Part shown: one piece after another, positions 35,701 through 45,292 of the stretch | Layout: each line of letters begins with the position of its first letter | How positions within the stretch are numbered: position 1 is the stretch's first letter | Assembly: GCA_030998225.1 (NCBI GenBank) | Contig: JAPYXD010000684.1 | Coordinates: 1,552,501-1,616,500, forward strand | Length of the DNA: 64,000 bases | DNA from: Diplolepis rosae | Lineage: Eukaryota; Arthropoda; Insecta; Hymenoptera; Diplolepididae | Direction of reading: 5' to 3' | The notes under the pieces: generated by a model | Database searches by the model: none | What the model was told of the DNA's origin: nothing | Seen by the model: only the letters and a program-made list of their open reading frames with translations | Made by a program: the position numbers and the translations under genes

Positions 35701-37141
35701 TTATGTGTCCGAGATATGTAATTTCTTTTCCTAAAAAGTGACACTTTTCGGGCTGTAGTGTCAGTCCTGCAGTCTGAAGTCTACCAAAGAGTTTCTTAAG
35801 TTTATTCATATGTTCTTCTAGTGAGCTTGAATAGACAACGATGTCGTCCATGTATACGAATAATTCGATTCCTTGTAAACCGGATAAGACTTGATCCATT
35901 AGTCTCTGGAAGGTAGAAGGTGCATTTTTCAACCCGAAAGGCATTCTTTTGTACTCATAATGTCCATAGGGTGTTGAAAATGCTGTTTTTTGTTGCGATT
36001 CGGGATCCATTGGGATTTGATGAAATCCTGAAGCCAAGTCTAGAGTTGAGAAATATTTTGCTCCTCCCAGTTGATCGAGGATATCCGTGATATTTGGAAG
36101 AGGGTATGCATCACTCACCGATTTTTCATTCAGAGCCCTATAGTCTATAACCATACGCCACTTAACTTGTCCTTCTGAATCAGGTTTCTTAGGTACGATC
36201 CACAATGGCGAGTTATAAGGTGAATTGGAAGGTTGAATAATATCATTATCTAACAATTTTGCAACTTGCTTTTGCACTTCTTCTTTGTGAATATGAGGAT
36301 AGCGATACTGTTTTACGTTGATTACTTTTTGGTCAGTCATTATAATTTTATGCTTAACCAAATTTGTATTTCCTAGCTTATCTGTCGGTAAATGAAATTG
36401 ATATGGAAATCGATTTATGATTTGCATTAAAAACAGTTTTTCTTCATCGTTAAGTTTTTCTAAATTTAATAACTTTAAAATCTCGCACATCCTTTTTGCA
36501 TGAGCTGCTTTTTTCTCGCAATAGGGGTCATTTTTATTCAAACTTAGTTTATCGTGGTCAATTATTTCGAATTCTTCCAATTCAACGGTTGGTATAGTTA
36601 ATTCTATATTTTCAGGTGTAGAGTTTATTGCATATATTTTAACGAATCCTTCTTTTGGAGTGACCAATGCTTCTCCCATATAGATACCTGGTCCAGTCTG
36701 GATTTTCCTAATATATCCCGATTTTAAGCAAGTTCTTTTGATCGGAAGAGTGACTAAGGTTTTACTTCGAGCGGGCAGCTTTAATGTAGTGTGAGTTTCA
36801 AAAGGGATAGATTGACCTCCTATAATTATTTCTCCGTTTGAATTCCTTTTAAATTTAAGCGTGGCTTCTTGAGATTTGAAAAATTCAACTCCTAGAATCC
36901 CTTTTTGACGGATTTGAAATTTTGCTGGCACTACTTGAAATTTTGTTAGGTTTCCTTTTACTGGAATCTCTACCTCGCCTAAAGTTTTTGTTAGTCCTTT
37001 ACCTATACCGATTAAATTAAAAATTTTCCTACTGTTTATTAAGATTTTATTATTGAACGTTTCTTCTTTAATCAGGTTCAAATCGGAGCCGGTATCCAGG
37101 AGAAAATCAGCTTCTCCGTTCCAAAAGAATTCGCTACTCAA
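32741..37141 (-). CDS. Pol: protease, RT, RNase H, macro domain, integrase
   Basis: 1,466 residues from the first listed codon, a TTG; the same frame is open further upstream and overlaps gag, so Pol is probably made by -1 frameshifting. Protease LLDTGSD at 14-20. RT with STLDLASGFHQI (Asp368) and YMDD 430-433. RNase H with TTDASDF (about 577-583) and TDHRPL at 644-649. A long linker (700-950) contains a duplicated PPGRVDAT-x-VLPPWPEV. A TARG1-like macro domain occupies about 960-1108. Integrase has a zinc region (GGHLG, C1163-x2-C1166) and Asp1196, Asp1256, Glu1292 (D-35-E). The C-terminal YEGPYKV is a GPY/F module. Intact. Confidence 0.95.
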   Translation of the reverse strand: MSSEFFWNGEADFLLDTGSDLNLIKEETFNNKILINSRKIFNLIGIGKGLTKTLGEVEIPVKGNLTKFQVVPAKFQIRQKGILGVEFFKSQEATLKFKRNSNGEIIIGGQSIPFETHTTLKLPARSKTLVTLPIKRTCLKSGYIRKIQTGPGIYMGEALVTPKEGFVKIYAINSTPENIELTIPTVELEEFEIIDHDKLSLNKNDPYCEKKAAHAKRMCEILKLLNLEKLNDEEKLFLMQIINRFPYQFHLPTDKLGNTNLVKHKIIMTDQKVINVKQYRYPHIHKEEVQKQVAKLLDNDIIQPSNSPYNSPLWIVPKKPDSEGQVKWRMVIDYRALNEKSVSDAYPLPNITDILDQLGGAKYFSTLDLASGFHQIPMDPESQQKTAFSTPYGHYEYKRMPFGLKNAPSTFQRLMDQVLSGLQGIELFVYMDDIVVYSSSLEEHMNKLKKLFGRLQTAGLTLQPEKCHFLGKEITYLGHIITQDGVKPDPRKIEAVKKFPRPKTRKNIKQFLGLIGYYRRFIPNFAKIAKPLTLLTKLGIKFHWEQAQQEAFEKLRDLIITEPILQYPDFSKPFIVTTDASDFAVGAILSQGEIGKDLPVSYASRTLNEAETKYATIEKELLGILFGVENFRPYLYGRKFTLVTDHRPLVWLHNIKNPGSKLNRWRLRLGEYDYFVVYKPGKVNANADALSRNPVNLKQNVKENGTETKTQGYTTINPPDLKTNDSIDNTFTLRDQEQILAIDGTVSALDFDPDILTHDNDYFNNDILVKENFHLFTIENYDVDPTNDTDSKNIKEKDLEYLEIGSGRYESAEEGSSLLIRSSDDRNICTLREMESHDSLDYEPDSREPPGRVDATNVLPPWPEVERHLYPGRKKENPIGGIALESGLVIDLDSQSCESGMSKPPGRVDATIVLPPWPEVKGKGAGENFESNSDKDFTNPSEQKGNKILSCNCKQNLSKPAFVSVLNTSCIQYKKDIFETRRDHLIHFISKDCKFTTSVSKKLESEGLVNFEALFSTQPQEGHTVVFEQNDKYVFHLVVKSTYDQKPSLEILKQCINGLKEAMETLDVKTCSVSRKGNGLDRLPWSGIENAFRETFGGSNIIINICTNEVKVPDPKDRFKVIEENHCSVTGGHLGVAKTYSRIRNQFYWEGIRQDVQDFIKSCESCQRTKLKRQKGKEPMKITDTPRKAFDKIQIDIVGPLPTSERGNKYILTIQDCLTKYSEAIPLKNVDSVTIAVALAENIICRFGCPRIIHTDQGSNFLSQIMKTFCQIFKIRQIKSTAFHPQSLGALERSHHVFIEYLRHYCSKYNWDQWLKFAMFSYNSTVHSATGFTPHKLVFGEDARIPSEFETGEVSITYNEYLDSLLFKIYEAQATARENIKKAKLKYKYYYDRKSQVENYEIGEYVYLQKEPRTSKLDDHYEGPYKVTNVFTDHNVEIAITENKRKIVHKNKLKLAHLRADLETLD
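33818..34264 (-). other. TARG1/OARD1-like macro domain inside Pol
   Basis: Residues about 960-1108 of the polyprotein, between RNase H and integrase. Similarity to the human TARG1 fold, as I know it, runs along the length: KKDIFE near the start, HLIHFISKDCK, YVFHLVVK, KPSLEILKQCINGLKEAM and GNGLDRLPW. TARG1 uses Lys84 and Asp125; the aligned Lys1040 and Asp1081 are present and also 41 apart. The glycine-rich loop after the DC motif is changed (FTTSVS here), so substrate grip may differ. It would remove ADP-ribose from modified proteins or nucleic acid if active. Confidence 0.8.
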
Positions 37142-37161
37142 CGTGATGATTGGATCTTTGC

Positions 37162-38232
37162 CTATTTTTGAGTGTTCGATGGTGCAAAGGACCCTACGTG
37201 TTTCGATCCGGAGGGTTTTGGATTCGAGGTACTTGGTAAGTGTCGGTTTTCTTTTTCTTTCACTCTGTGAGGCCCTTTTGAAAAATTTGTATTTTCGCGA
37301 ATTTCGTACTCTTTTTTAGCGAAGCAATTTTCTTCATAATGGTTAGGTCCTTGGCAGAATCCACAACGACCAATTACTTTTCGTGGATTCAAATTTTGAT
37401 AAGGAGATTGCCTTTTAAAACAATTTCGTTTGTAATGGCCTGGTTTCCCGCAGTTGAAACATTTTATATTATTTTTAAAATTTATATCAGGAATGTTGCG
37501 TGATCCTTCTAATTTATATACTCTGCGTTGTTCGTATGTGTTGCGAGGAGTGTCACGGATATAAGGGTGTGGTCTCTGGGATAGATCTTTTCGAGTAAAG
37601 GTGCGCGTATTACGAAGGTGTGAGAGGCATTCAATTTCGTTTTCTACTGCCACAGCCGTATTAATAGCATCTTGCAAATTATTTGGATTTTTATTTTGCA
37701 TTCTACTTTCTATTTTTTCTTTCAGTCCCCTTACGAAACACGATACTGCATTCTTATTTGCTCCTAACCTCATCCCGGCTACAGCTTCCTTAGGAAATCC
37801 CTCGTCTATCGATTCTAATGTTCGACGAAGAAGTTCACTAACGCGAATTCCGTACAGTAAAACACTTTCGTTTTCTTTTTGAATGACATTGGAAATCTGT
37901 GCTTGGAGTTGACTTAAGTCCCATTGTGGACTGAATGCCAACTTTAGAGCATTTAGTAAAGTATCTAGGCAGTCATATTCTGTGTTGTTTTGTAAATACA
38001 AATCCGCGCTCCCTATTATTTTATTCCTTATCAAGGTGACAAGGAAAGTCCTATCACCGGGATGAACAGAATTTTCGGCCGATTTGCAAGCGCGAATGAA
38101 TGTCATTATTGATGGTGTTTTACCATCAAAAACAGGTACCATATCGGTGGCCAATTTAATACTGATATAGCGCTTCAAAGGAGATTGTGAATCATTGGAA
38201 ATAGTACCTTCTTTTTTCGATATTGAGAGCAT
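37162..38232 (-). CDS. Gag with two CCHC zinc knuckles
   Basis: 356 residues from ATG 38232. The capsid-like part (about 30-210) includes MVPVFDGKTPSIMTFIRACK and FSPQWDLSQLQAQI. Two knuckles follow: CFNCGKPGHYKRNC and CGFCQGPNHYEENC, for RNA binding. The C-terminal tail is basic. It overlaps the upstream 110-aa ORF by 58 nt, and the pol frame overlaps its 3' end; both neighbours are related to it by -1 shifts. Confidence 0.92.
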   Translation of the reverse strand: MLSISKKEGTISNDSQSPLKRYISIKLATDMVPVFDGKTPSIMTFIRACKSAENSVHPGDRTFLVTLIRNKIIGSADLYLQNNTEYDCLDTLLNALKLAFSPQWDLSQLQAQISNVIQKENESVLLYGIRVSELLRRTLESIDEGFPKEAVAGMRLGANKNAVSCFVRGLKEKIESRMQNKNPNNLQDAINTAVAVENEIECLSHLRNTRTFTRKDLSQRPHPYIRDTPRNTYEQRRVYKLEGSRNIPDINFKNNIKCFNCGKPGHYKRNCFKRQSPYQNLNPRKVIGRCGFCQGPNHYEENCFAKKEYEIRENTNFSKGPHRVKEKENRHLPSTSNPKPSGSKHVGSFAPSNTQK

Positions 38233-38507
38233 TGTTTATTGTCCGAGGTGTTTGTTTGGACCGATTCGGACGATCTGTTTTCCTGACTAAAAGTGTATGG
38301 CACGAGATCGCCATTTTCGCTTAGTTCATATAAGATTAAAGGGGTAGGATAAACAGAATGTTGGGGGTTTTGTTGTTCATTTTGGACGGAATTAAAATTA
38401 GGACCTCCATTATTTGTATCAACTTGAGGTTGGTCTTCTTTTTCATTACGAGAGTACCCATGGTCGAAATGTGAGTTAGTAGGCACATTTGCAAAATGTT
38501 CTTCCAT
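38175..38507 (-). CDS. Short ORF ahead of gag, possible Gag N-terminal extension
   Basis: 110 residues, acidic and Asn/Gln-rich (MEEHFANVPTNSHFDHGY...), no domain recognised. Its frame is +1 to gag. Where they overlap it reads CGA AAA AAG, so a -1 slip at A AAA AAG would fuse it to gag downstream of gag's own ATG. Either a longer Gag is made this way, or the two are one ORF separated by a single-base indel in the A6 run. Confidence 0.65.
   Translation of the reverse strand: MEEHFANVPTNSHFDHGYSRNEKEDQPQVDTNNGGPNFNSVQNEQQNPQHSVYPTPLILYELSENGDLVPYTFSQENRSSESVQTNTSDNKQCSQYRKKKVLFPMIHNLL
38211..38217 (-). promoter_or_regulatory. Candidate -1 frameshift heptamer A AAA AAG
   Basis: In the zero frame of the upstream ORF the codons are CGA AAA AAG, exactly the X XXY YYZ arrangement. 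A -1 slip continues as GAA GGT ACT in the gag frame. I have not shown a downstream pseudoknot. Confidence 0.5.
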
Positions 38508-40473
38508 TTCTATTATTAAACTTAACTTCTTGTGGAAATGTTAAATGTAACTAATTTAAGAGCTTTCAAAAATATAATTTTTCGGAAAGAAATCCAAGAT
38601 TTATATAAAAGTGACTGGAATCTCAAGCAAATTTTTCGGTCTCGAGATAGCAAATTTTAAAATTCTTAAAAACGATTTAATTCTTAATATGGAACCTTTG
38701 CTTTGAAAGTTTCCAAAATTTTGAAATTTTCGAACCCGTGAAATTTTATAAAAATTTATAGAATTATATGTGTATTCTTTTTTTATAAAATATTAGAACA
38801 AAATCAGGAGTGGTAGAAAAGATATAAAATAACTAGTAGAATACAATAGTATATTACATAAGATAAAAAAATAAAAATTATAATAGTATAAATTTCAAAT
38901 TATTATACCTTAATTAATTTTATGTTATAGGTTATGTCAATTATAATTCAGTTCAATATTAAGACAGTTTTTACTAATTTATGCACCTTTAGATTTATAA
39001 ATTTTACAAAAATATCAGAAAATTTTGGTTCCAAAAGTTTCATTTACTTTAGAAATTTCCGTTGAAAATTCTTATCAAAAGCTTTATAATCGTAGGTTCT
39101 TAAAACAATAAGCTTATTCAGACATGTGTCAAAATATTCGCCAATTAGAGATTTGAAAGAGAATGTACAGAAAGGAAGTGTTTTCTCGAGTTCACAGGGT
39201 TTACAATTAAATTTTAGAATTATTAAATAATTACTAAGACCAATGAAATTAAAATGATTAGCTACTAAAGTTTTATTAAAGTTATATAATTATTAAATTT
39301 ATTGAAAACATGTATTAAAATTCTTGAAAATATCAATTAAAATTTTTGAAAATAGTAATTAAGATTATCAATGTAATTTTTAAAGTTATGGGAACGATAG
39401 TTAAATTATTTTTAAAAATTTAGAAATTATTATAAACAATCATTAAAACTATAAAAATAAAATGATTATTGGAGTTTTTGAAAACAATTATTAAAACTAT
39501 CAAAATAAAAGTTACTAAGTCGATGATTAGAATGATTAAAATTAATACAAAAATTATTGCAAACAATTATCTAATTATTAACAGGTTAATTATTAAGAAC
39601 AATAATAAAACTTTTATAAACAAGTATATTAGAATTATTGAAAAATAAGTCACAATTATTATTTAAGTTTTTTGAATTCGGTGCTTGAATTTGAAATCTA
39701 TCACTTTCTACCTTATCGACGGAAATCTTTATCCACAGAGAGACTAAAATTTTCTAAATCACTATTTAAGTTATAGAATATTAAACTAATGTGTTATTCA
39801 AAATTGTTCCACATATTAATTCTACAAGAATTTATGATTAAAGTAAAAAAAAAATTTACTAAGTAATTATTAAAAGCAATAAAATTACTAAAGTTATAAA
39901 AAATTACTATTAAAATTATTGAAAAATAATTATTAAAATTTAAAGAACGCAATAGTTGAAATGATTAAAAATTATTATTAGAAATATTAAAAACAATTAT
40001 TAAAACCATTAAAATTATTACTAAAATTATCAATAATTATTAAAATTATTAAGGATTCAGGTAAAAAAAAAGAGAAATAATAATTAGAATTATTTGAATT
40101 AATATAAAAATCATGAATAACGGGTTATCGAAAACAATTGTTTAACTAAAATAGTTATTATCAGTAACAATTACTAATATTTCTATAAATAATTATACTA
40201 AAATTATGTAAAATTATTATTCAAAATTATTATTCCAAAATTATCACTTAAAGTTCTTTAATTATGTAATTGGATTTGAAACTTGTCACAGAAGATCAGT
40301 TCTCAACGAAAAGGAAAGAGAATTAAGTCAAATGGCAAAGGAAGATCGTCTTTGAGAATCGGCCCAACGAAAGAAGAAAACGAAGTTCGCAGTGAGTGAA
40401 AAAAAAAATAAATAAAAATTTTAAGGTATGCAAAATATTTTTATCGGGTTTTAATATTTAGGTAAAAAGCGAA
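38508..40473 (-). other. Leader of the giant element, AT-rich degenerate repeats
   Basis: About 39.2-40.25 kb is made of loosely repeated AATTATTAAAATTATTGAAAA-like words. No gene is visible. It may be a low-complexity spacer or carry packaging signals. Confidence 0.6.
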
Positions 40474-40779
40474 TCAGTAGTATTCGCAAGTTTCGAAAAA
40501 GGGTGCTCGGAAAACCAGTGTATCGTTCTTTTCGAAGATCTCAATTACCCAACAATCGGATTCTGAAGTTAATTTACACAAATTGAAAATTTCGGCTTTG
40601 TTAACTACTTCGCTGTTATTCCTGTTTAAGCGGTGTTCGTTTTTTAATAGTGTCTCGGAGGTAGGATCTTTAGGAATAAAAAACTGATGTGGTAATCTTT
40701 CGTCGTCAGTGACGGTAATTAAGAGGTGATCCTTAAGGGATGTAAAATGGCAAATATAAGTTTCGCCTTCTGTCAACAT
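40474..40779 (-). CDS. Accessory ORF in the 5' leader, unknown
   Basis: 101 residues, MLTEGETYICHFTSLKDHLLITV..., ending FFETCEYY. Balanced composition, unlike the AT-rich surroundings; no signal peptide, membrane segment or motif I recognise. It lies about 2 kb ahead of gag on the same strand, where retroelements rarely code. It could be a captured small protein gene or an N-terminal exon. Confidence 0.45.
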   Translation of the reverse strand: MLTEGETYICHFTSLKDHLLITVTDDERLPHQFFIPKDPTSETLLKNEHRLNRNNSEVVNKAEIFNLCKLTSESDCWVIEIFEKNDTLVFRAPFFETCEYY

Positions 40780-41794
40780 TTACGTACCGGTTAAGCACGT
40801 GAGTAACAGAGAATATGAATTATTGGGAAATAGAATTCTCGTTGCACGTTCAAACAAAAAGGGAAATTATCTCAACACTTAAACTACAATAATCTTAATT
40901 AAAACAAAAAATATATATATATTTTATTTTATTTTTATTTATTTACTTTCTCAAATAACTTAAAGTTTTTAATCAATTGAAATATTTTCAAATCTTACAA
41001 TAAGACGGCAGAATAAAAAGGTAGCTGATCAAAGAAGACTTACCATTCAGCATACAAACATTCAGCATTCCTGCATTCTCACTTTGCACTTTTAACTTTT
41101 CGGAAATGACCATTAGGATATATTCACTCCCCGCACTTAACACACTTTTATATTCCAGGTTTATCCAGATCAGCAACAAGATGCAGCAGTCCAGGTCCAC
41201 GTCCAGGGATTCCAGCCAGTTCCAAGTCCAAGAAGAAGAGTCAGGTTCCAGGTCCAGGTCCAACGATGGATCGCACTTCGCGCACGACCGCTCCGAGCGT
41301 TGAGTTCACCAAAGTTGTATAAACTTTAACTTATTTGTTTTCAGACCTAATAATAATTATTATTAGTCTGCTCAAATTTATTTTATAATATATTTATTTT
41401 CAGGTACTCGCCCAGAAATAATTATTCTTTGTTTTGGCGATGGATGTCAATTTATTTTATTCAAAAAGTCAATAAAAACTGTTTGTCAAATTTGGAATGT
41501 TCTTTCACTTCGCACTGAACAAGAATTTTCTCACTCCCGAACCGATAGTGTTTTTTTTTCTTTTAAATTATCAAATAGTTTTTTCTTTAGGTTTGAGATA
41601 GATTTTCGAGTTGATCAAATTCACAACACATTGAAAAACAAATCGAAATTTTTCACTCCCGAACTTACAGAATATTTTATTTTGTTTTTATTTCCTTGAA
41701 TCCGAATATGAGTTTTCAAGTTTATTCAATTTCACGACACTTTGATTAACAACTTAAAATAGTTTCACTCCCGAACCGACCGAATATTTAAATA
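40780..41794 (-). other. Leader of the giant element next to the primer site
   Basis: Non-coding. 41185-41265 has a degenerate CCAGGTCCA repeat that opens chance frames on both strands. Three diverged copies of a 'TTCACTCCCGAAC' block recur at about 41530, 41658 and 41763. Confidence 0.55.
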
Positions 41795-41812
41795 ATCCCA
41801 CCGCTGTCACCA
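41795..41812 (-). other. Primer-binding site, tRNA-Leu-like
   Basis: The minus strand reads TGGTGACAGCGGTGGGAT, 12 nt inside the 5' LTR. It agrees, with one change from the vertebrate form I know, with the 3' end of a tRNA-Leu (…ATCCCACCGCTGCCACCA). Confidence 0.65.
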
Positions 41813-41824
41813 GAAATTTTTAAT

Positions 41825-43245
41825 TGTGATGTCCCGGATTTGGAAACATCAAATTATCGAAATATCGAAAAAGTCGATATTCGATTTATTTGGGCGGGTT
41901 GAATTTAAATTGTTTATTTAGAGGGCTTCGGTCGGCCTATGAAAATAGAAACGGGAAAATTGATTTTTGCTTCTGTATCTTTAACACAACTTGTACTTTT
42001 ATTTAATCGAACTATTCACAATTTTGGTATTAAATTTTCAAAGCAAACAAAGTTTCACAAATTCCGTAAAAAATCTAGCGAATGTCGCGAGGTTGAGTGA
42101 TAAAACGAAAAAAAGACTGAAGTGAATACGTGAAAGAGTACGTGATCGAGAGAATAATCAAGTACGTCGAAGGGAGTGTGTATGTATATCCAGAGAGGGA
42201 TCCAAGAGGTCTTTTTATCAAAAGTCCCCACTAAATGATTTGAGTTTTTAGGGCGTAGATAATAGATCTAATTGGTTGATTTTCAGTTTTGGGTGTTTCC
42301 AAAATAATCTTATTGGATTAGATTCTTCCCTTAAAACAGTGAGGGCGGATACGAACTAGGCCAATAGTGGGTGTCGGGCCCACGTGCGTTCCCAGCATCT
42401 CAAGTGCGGCCACTTGAGGGTGTCAAAATACAAGTCCTCTTTTGACTCCGGGGGTCCGTCTCTGGTCACTTAACTTCGATCGTAGATCAATTTTTAAGGG
42501 TTGACAAGTACCCATGTTCTTTCACATTTTACGATCGTTCTGGTGATTTTGGGTTTGTTGAAATTTGGAATCAAATTTCAACGACTATTGAGTATTTAGC
42601 GAAACTCATGGTTTGTAAACCAAACAATTTATACTAGATGGCAATAAATTTAGAATTTATTAGTCGCTAGTGACATTTCCCAAACTCTCCAGAACGGTTT
42701 TCACATAGTCTGGTCCTATTCAGAACAAAGGAAGGCTCTTAAAACTATTTATTATTTATTTCTATTGAGGCATTTCCTCGAAGGTTTCCAGACAACCTGT
42801 CAATCTGAAAATAAACCATTAATTTAATTATTCTAAGGAACAAGGCTGGTTTATTTATCATTTCTCTTAAATGTCAACTTGATCTGGTAAATTTCAGCAT
42901 GTAAATTAACATTAAATTCATTTTAACAATTTAAGAACCGTGAGATTGTTGCACGTGTCCGTACATATAAAGTGACATAAACCAACCCTTGTTATTTTGT
43001 CAATAAAACTAAAAGATTTATTTTTATTCTTAATACTAAAAGTCTCTTTGATCATAAACCTTAAGATTTATTCTGCCTTTTTAAGTATTTTAAATAAAAT
43101 CAAAATTGAATTTTCCCACGGCATTTCTTTGTTACGTACAATTACGTACGTACCGAAGAAGTGAATTTGAATCGAGTTCATGAACGCTCGATCTAGTTTA
43201 TTCGCAATCCGCAAAATAGATGAGCGCGCAGGTGCGATCATCACA
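41825..43245 (-). repeat. 5' LTR of the giant element
   Basis: 1,421 bp, TGTGATG...CATCACA, near-identical to 28902-30321. It holds the promoter and probably the polyadenylation signal, which I cannot place. Confidence 0.96.
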
Positions 43246-44065
43246 CCCGCGCTTAGAGGTGGCCTCTGTCAACAACTGGCGGAGCAAGAAAACAATAGGG
43301 CGGGCTTTTTGAATTTAATTGAATTCGTAGTAGAGCAATTCCATGTTAACAAATCTGAAGAATTTTCACTATTGTCGCCACTTTTGATAAAAAGTTCTCG
43401 TATCTGTGTTTTAGATGTTGAAAAAAAAACGATGCAAACTTACATCCCAAGTTTTAAAGACTACTTTTTTAGAAACAACATTTGCAGTCTTACAATCAAA
43501 CTTATAATCAGTCTTACAATTAGTTTTTGGTCGAACACCTAAGAACATATTCAAAGATTCAATTCAATTGAAATTCGTAACACTAAAGAACGCGAAATGT
43601 ATAAAATTTATATTGGAGAACCATACTTATGGACGATGCAAACTTACATTACATTACATTCGTGTCTTCATCTAAATGACAAATTTCTTTCCATTTATTT
43701 CTCAAACATTTTTCACGAGGAAACTTGTGAAAACTTTAATCTTCCGATTGTCGACTCCATTTTTAACTATGCAAGTAACAAGTGTTAATGACGCTTTAAG
43801 AAAATAATACTGTCTCTTATTAACAACTAACAGCTAAGCTATTTATAGGCTTATCATATCATATCATATCATGACTAGTTTTTAGTTTGCTCGGATGTAC
43901 CAGAGGCAACATTTGTTAGCATCCAAGATGCTTCAAATTGAAGTACCGCATTGCAAAGTAAAATAAATGTATTAAGAACTTTGAAAATGTTTCAATTGAA
44001 AAATAATGAAATATATCCCTTTCAACTTAGAAATTCTTCTTAAAGATTAAATGGCCTATTGAATA
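43246..44065. other. Unassigned DNA right of the insertion pair
   Basis: Before the two insertions this joined the sequence ending at 22205. Two frames, 43246-43542 (continuing out of the LTR) and 43597-43788, read as plausible protein (…LAEQENNRAGFLNLIEFVVEQF; EETCENFNLPIVDSIFNYA) but match nothing I know. A (ATATC)n run is at 43855-43872. Confidence 0.4.
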
Positions 44066-44069
44066 TTTC

Positions 44070-44537
44070 GTACTTATGGTGATAACCAAGGAAGTCTACG
44101 CAACGGGGTACAATTACCTTTGAGATTATTGTGTCAATAGGTGGATTTTTCTCGCGACTTATCATTTTTCTGCAGGTCTGTGTTGGAGGACAATTGTTTC
44201 ATCTGGGGAACTCATTCCAGAAATACTTCATCCACAGTCATATTAAGAGGTAGAGATTTCAATTCACCCTGTGGAATGAGTGCTTCACATTCATCTTCAT
44301 TAAGATTACGGCGCTTTAACATCTGATCATCCTTCCGTGCTTTACGCAACTCTACGCTTATCTCGTTTCTTCTTCTGCGAGCCTCCTAATATACAACATT
44401 TTTTTCAGAACTAACATGTAAGAACCAATAATTTTACTAAATATCTAGTTAAGAAAAACAATTAAACTTACATCATATTTGTTGTTGAACTTAAACTTTG
44501 CCATTCGCCCTGACGTGTCTATTTCTCGAGCCGGCAT
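44070..44537 (-). pseudogene. Importin-alpha (karyopherin alpha) 5' fragment
   Basis: Exon 44472-44537 starts MPAREIDTSGRMAKF and ends at a GTAAGT donor. A second exon from 44385 reads EARRRRNEISVELRKARKDDQMLKRRN, the importin-beta-binding domain that importin alpha uses to dock importin beta. The frame then hits TGA near 44205. Continued importin homology is read in shifted frames, notably MISREKNPPIDTII followed by VDFLGYHHK, typical of the first armadillo repeat. Homology ends near 44070 with no further ARM repeats. Retained intron plus frameshifts suggest a decayed partial duplication, not a retrocopy. Confidence 0.85.
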
Positions 44538-45292
44538 TATGACTGAAATTTATAAATTATCATTAGAATCGAATTATATCATGTGTAATAAAGCATGAAA
44601 CTTGAGGCCGATAAGATACCAAAATATCACGAGGTTTATATGATGCTGCTGAACCGCGATCATATTCATCATAAAATGCATGCACATGAACACAAGAGAT
44701 TGGGAATGTTAGACAATAACGATAACAAAACAAACTTTGAAGGACAAAGGATTGCAATATGAGAAGTCTTCAGATCCAAAGGTCCTTTTCAACCTTCAAA
44801 AATCCCACGTCAAGAAATGCGTTTTCTTATAAAGTATTTTTATACTGAATAATAACTAATCTGATATAAAGTGATAGACGATTAATTAGTCGAGAATGAC
44901 TTGTATTTGTTTTTTGTCTCGATTGGCTAATTCAATTCCCGTAATGGTCGCGGCTGACGATTCATTTTTTTTTTAAATGGGAATTTGAGAAGTCGACCGG
45001 AAAAGAATAATCGATAACGATGCCGGCGATGAATGACTGCGAAAGTACCTTTCTAAGAATTAATAACACTAAGGGCCCGTTTCACCAACTCTGATTAAAT
45101 CTTTATTCCTCGATTATCCATATTTAATCAACGTTTTGCGTTCCACCATACTTTTAATCATGATTAAGTAAAGATAATCGTGATTTAACTTAACAGTCCA
45201 AAAATGGCTGATTATCGAAGTTAACCAGCGATTAACGCTTTGAAACATAATCTCAGAAGTGAAGTGAGTGTAGCATAAATAAATAGTGAAAT

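Larger units (their letters stand above)
28902..43245 (-). mobile_element. Giant young Ty3/gypsy element with macro domain (14.3 kb)
   Basis: LTRs of 1,420 and 1,421 bp start TGTGATG and end CATCACA. The flanking duplication is CCCG (28898-28901, 43246-43249). Reading both LTRs I noticed only two differences: one extra A in an A-run near 42110, and A versus G near 29440/42360. Minus-strand order is long leader, accessory ORF, short ORF joined to gag by a slippery heptamer, gag, pol, a ~2.4-kb stretch, 3' LTR. Coding frames are intact. Near-identical LTRs with open frames indicate a very recent insertion. No env-like ORF is visible. Confidence 0.95.

Noticed and set aside
41106..41303. Opposed Ser/Arg-rich and Leu/Asp-rich ORFs
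   Set aside because: Both derive from the CCAGGTCCA repeat in the leader of the giant element.
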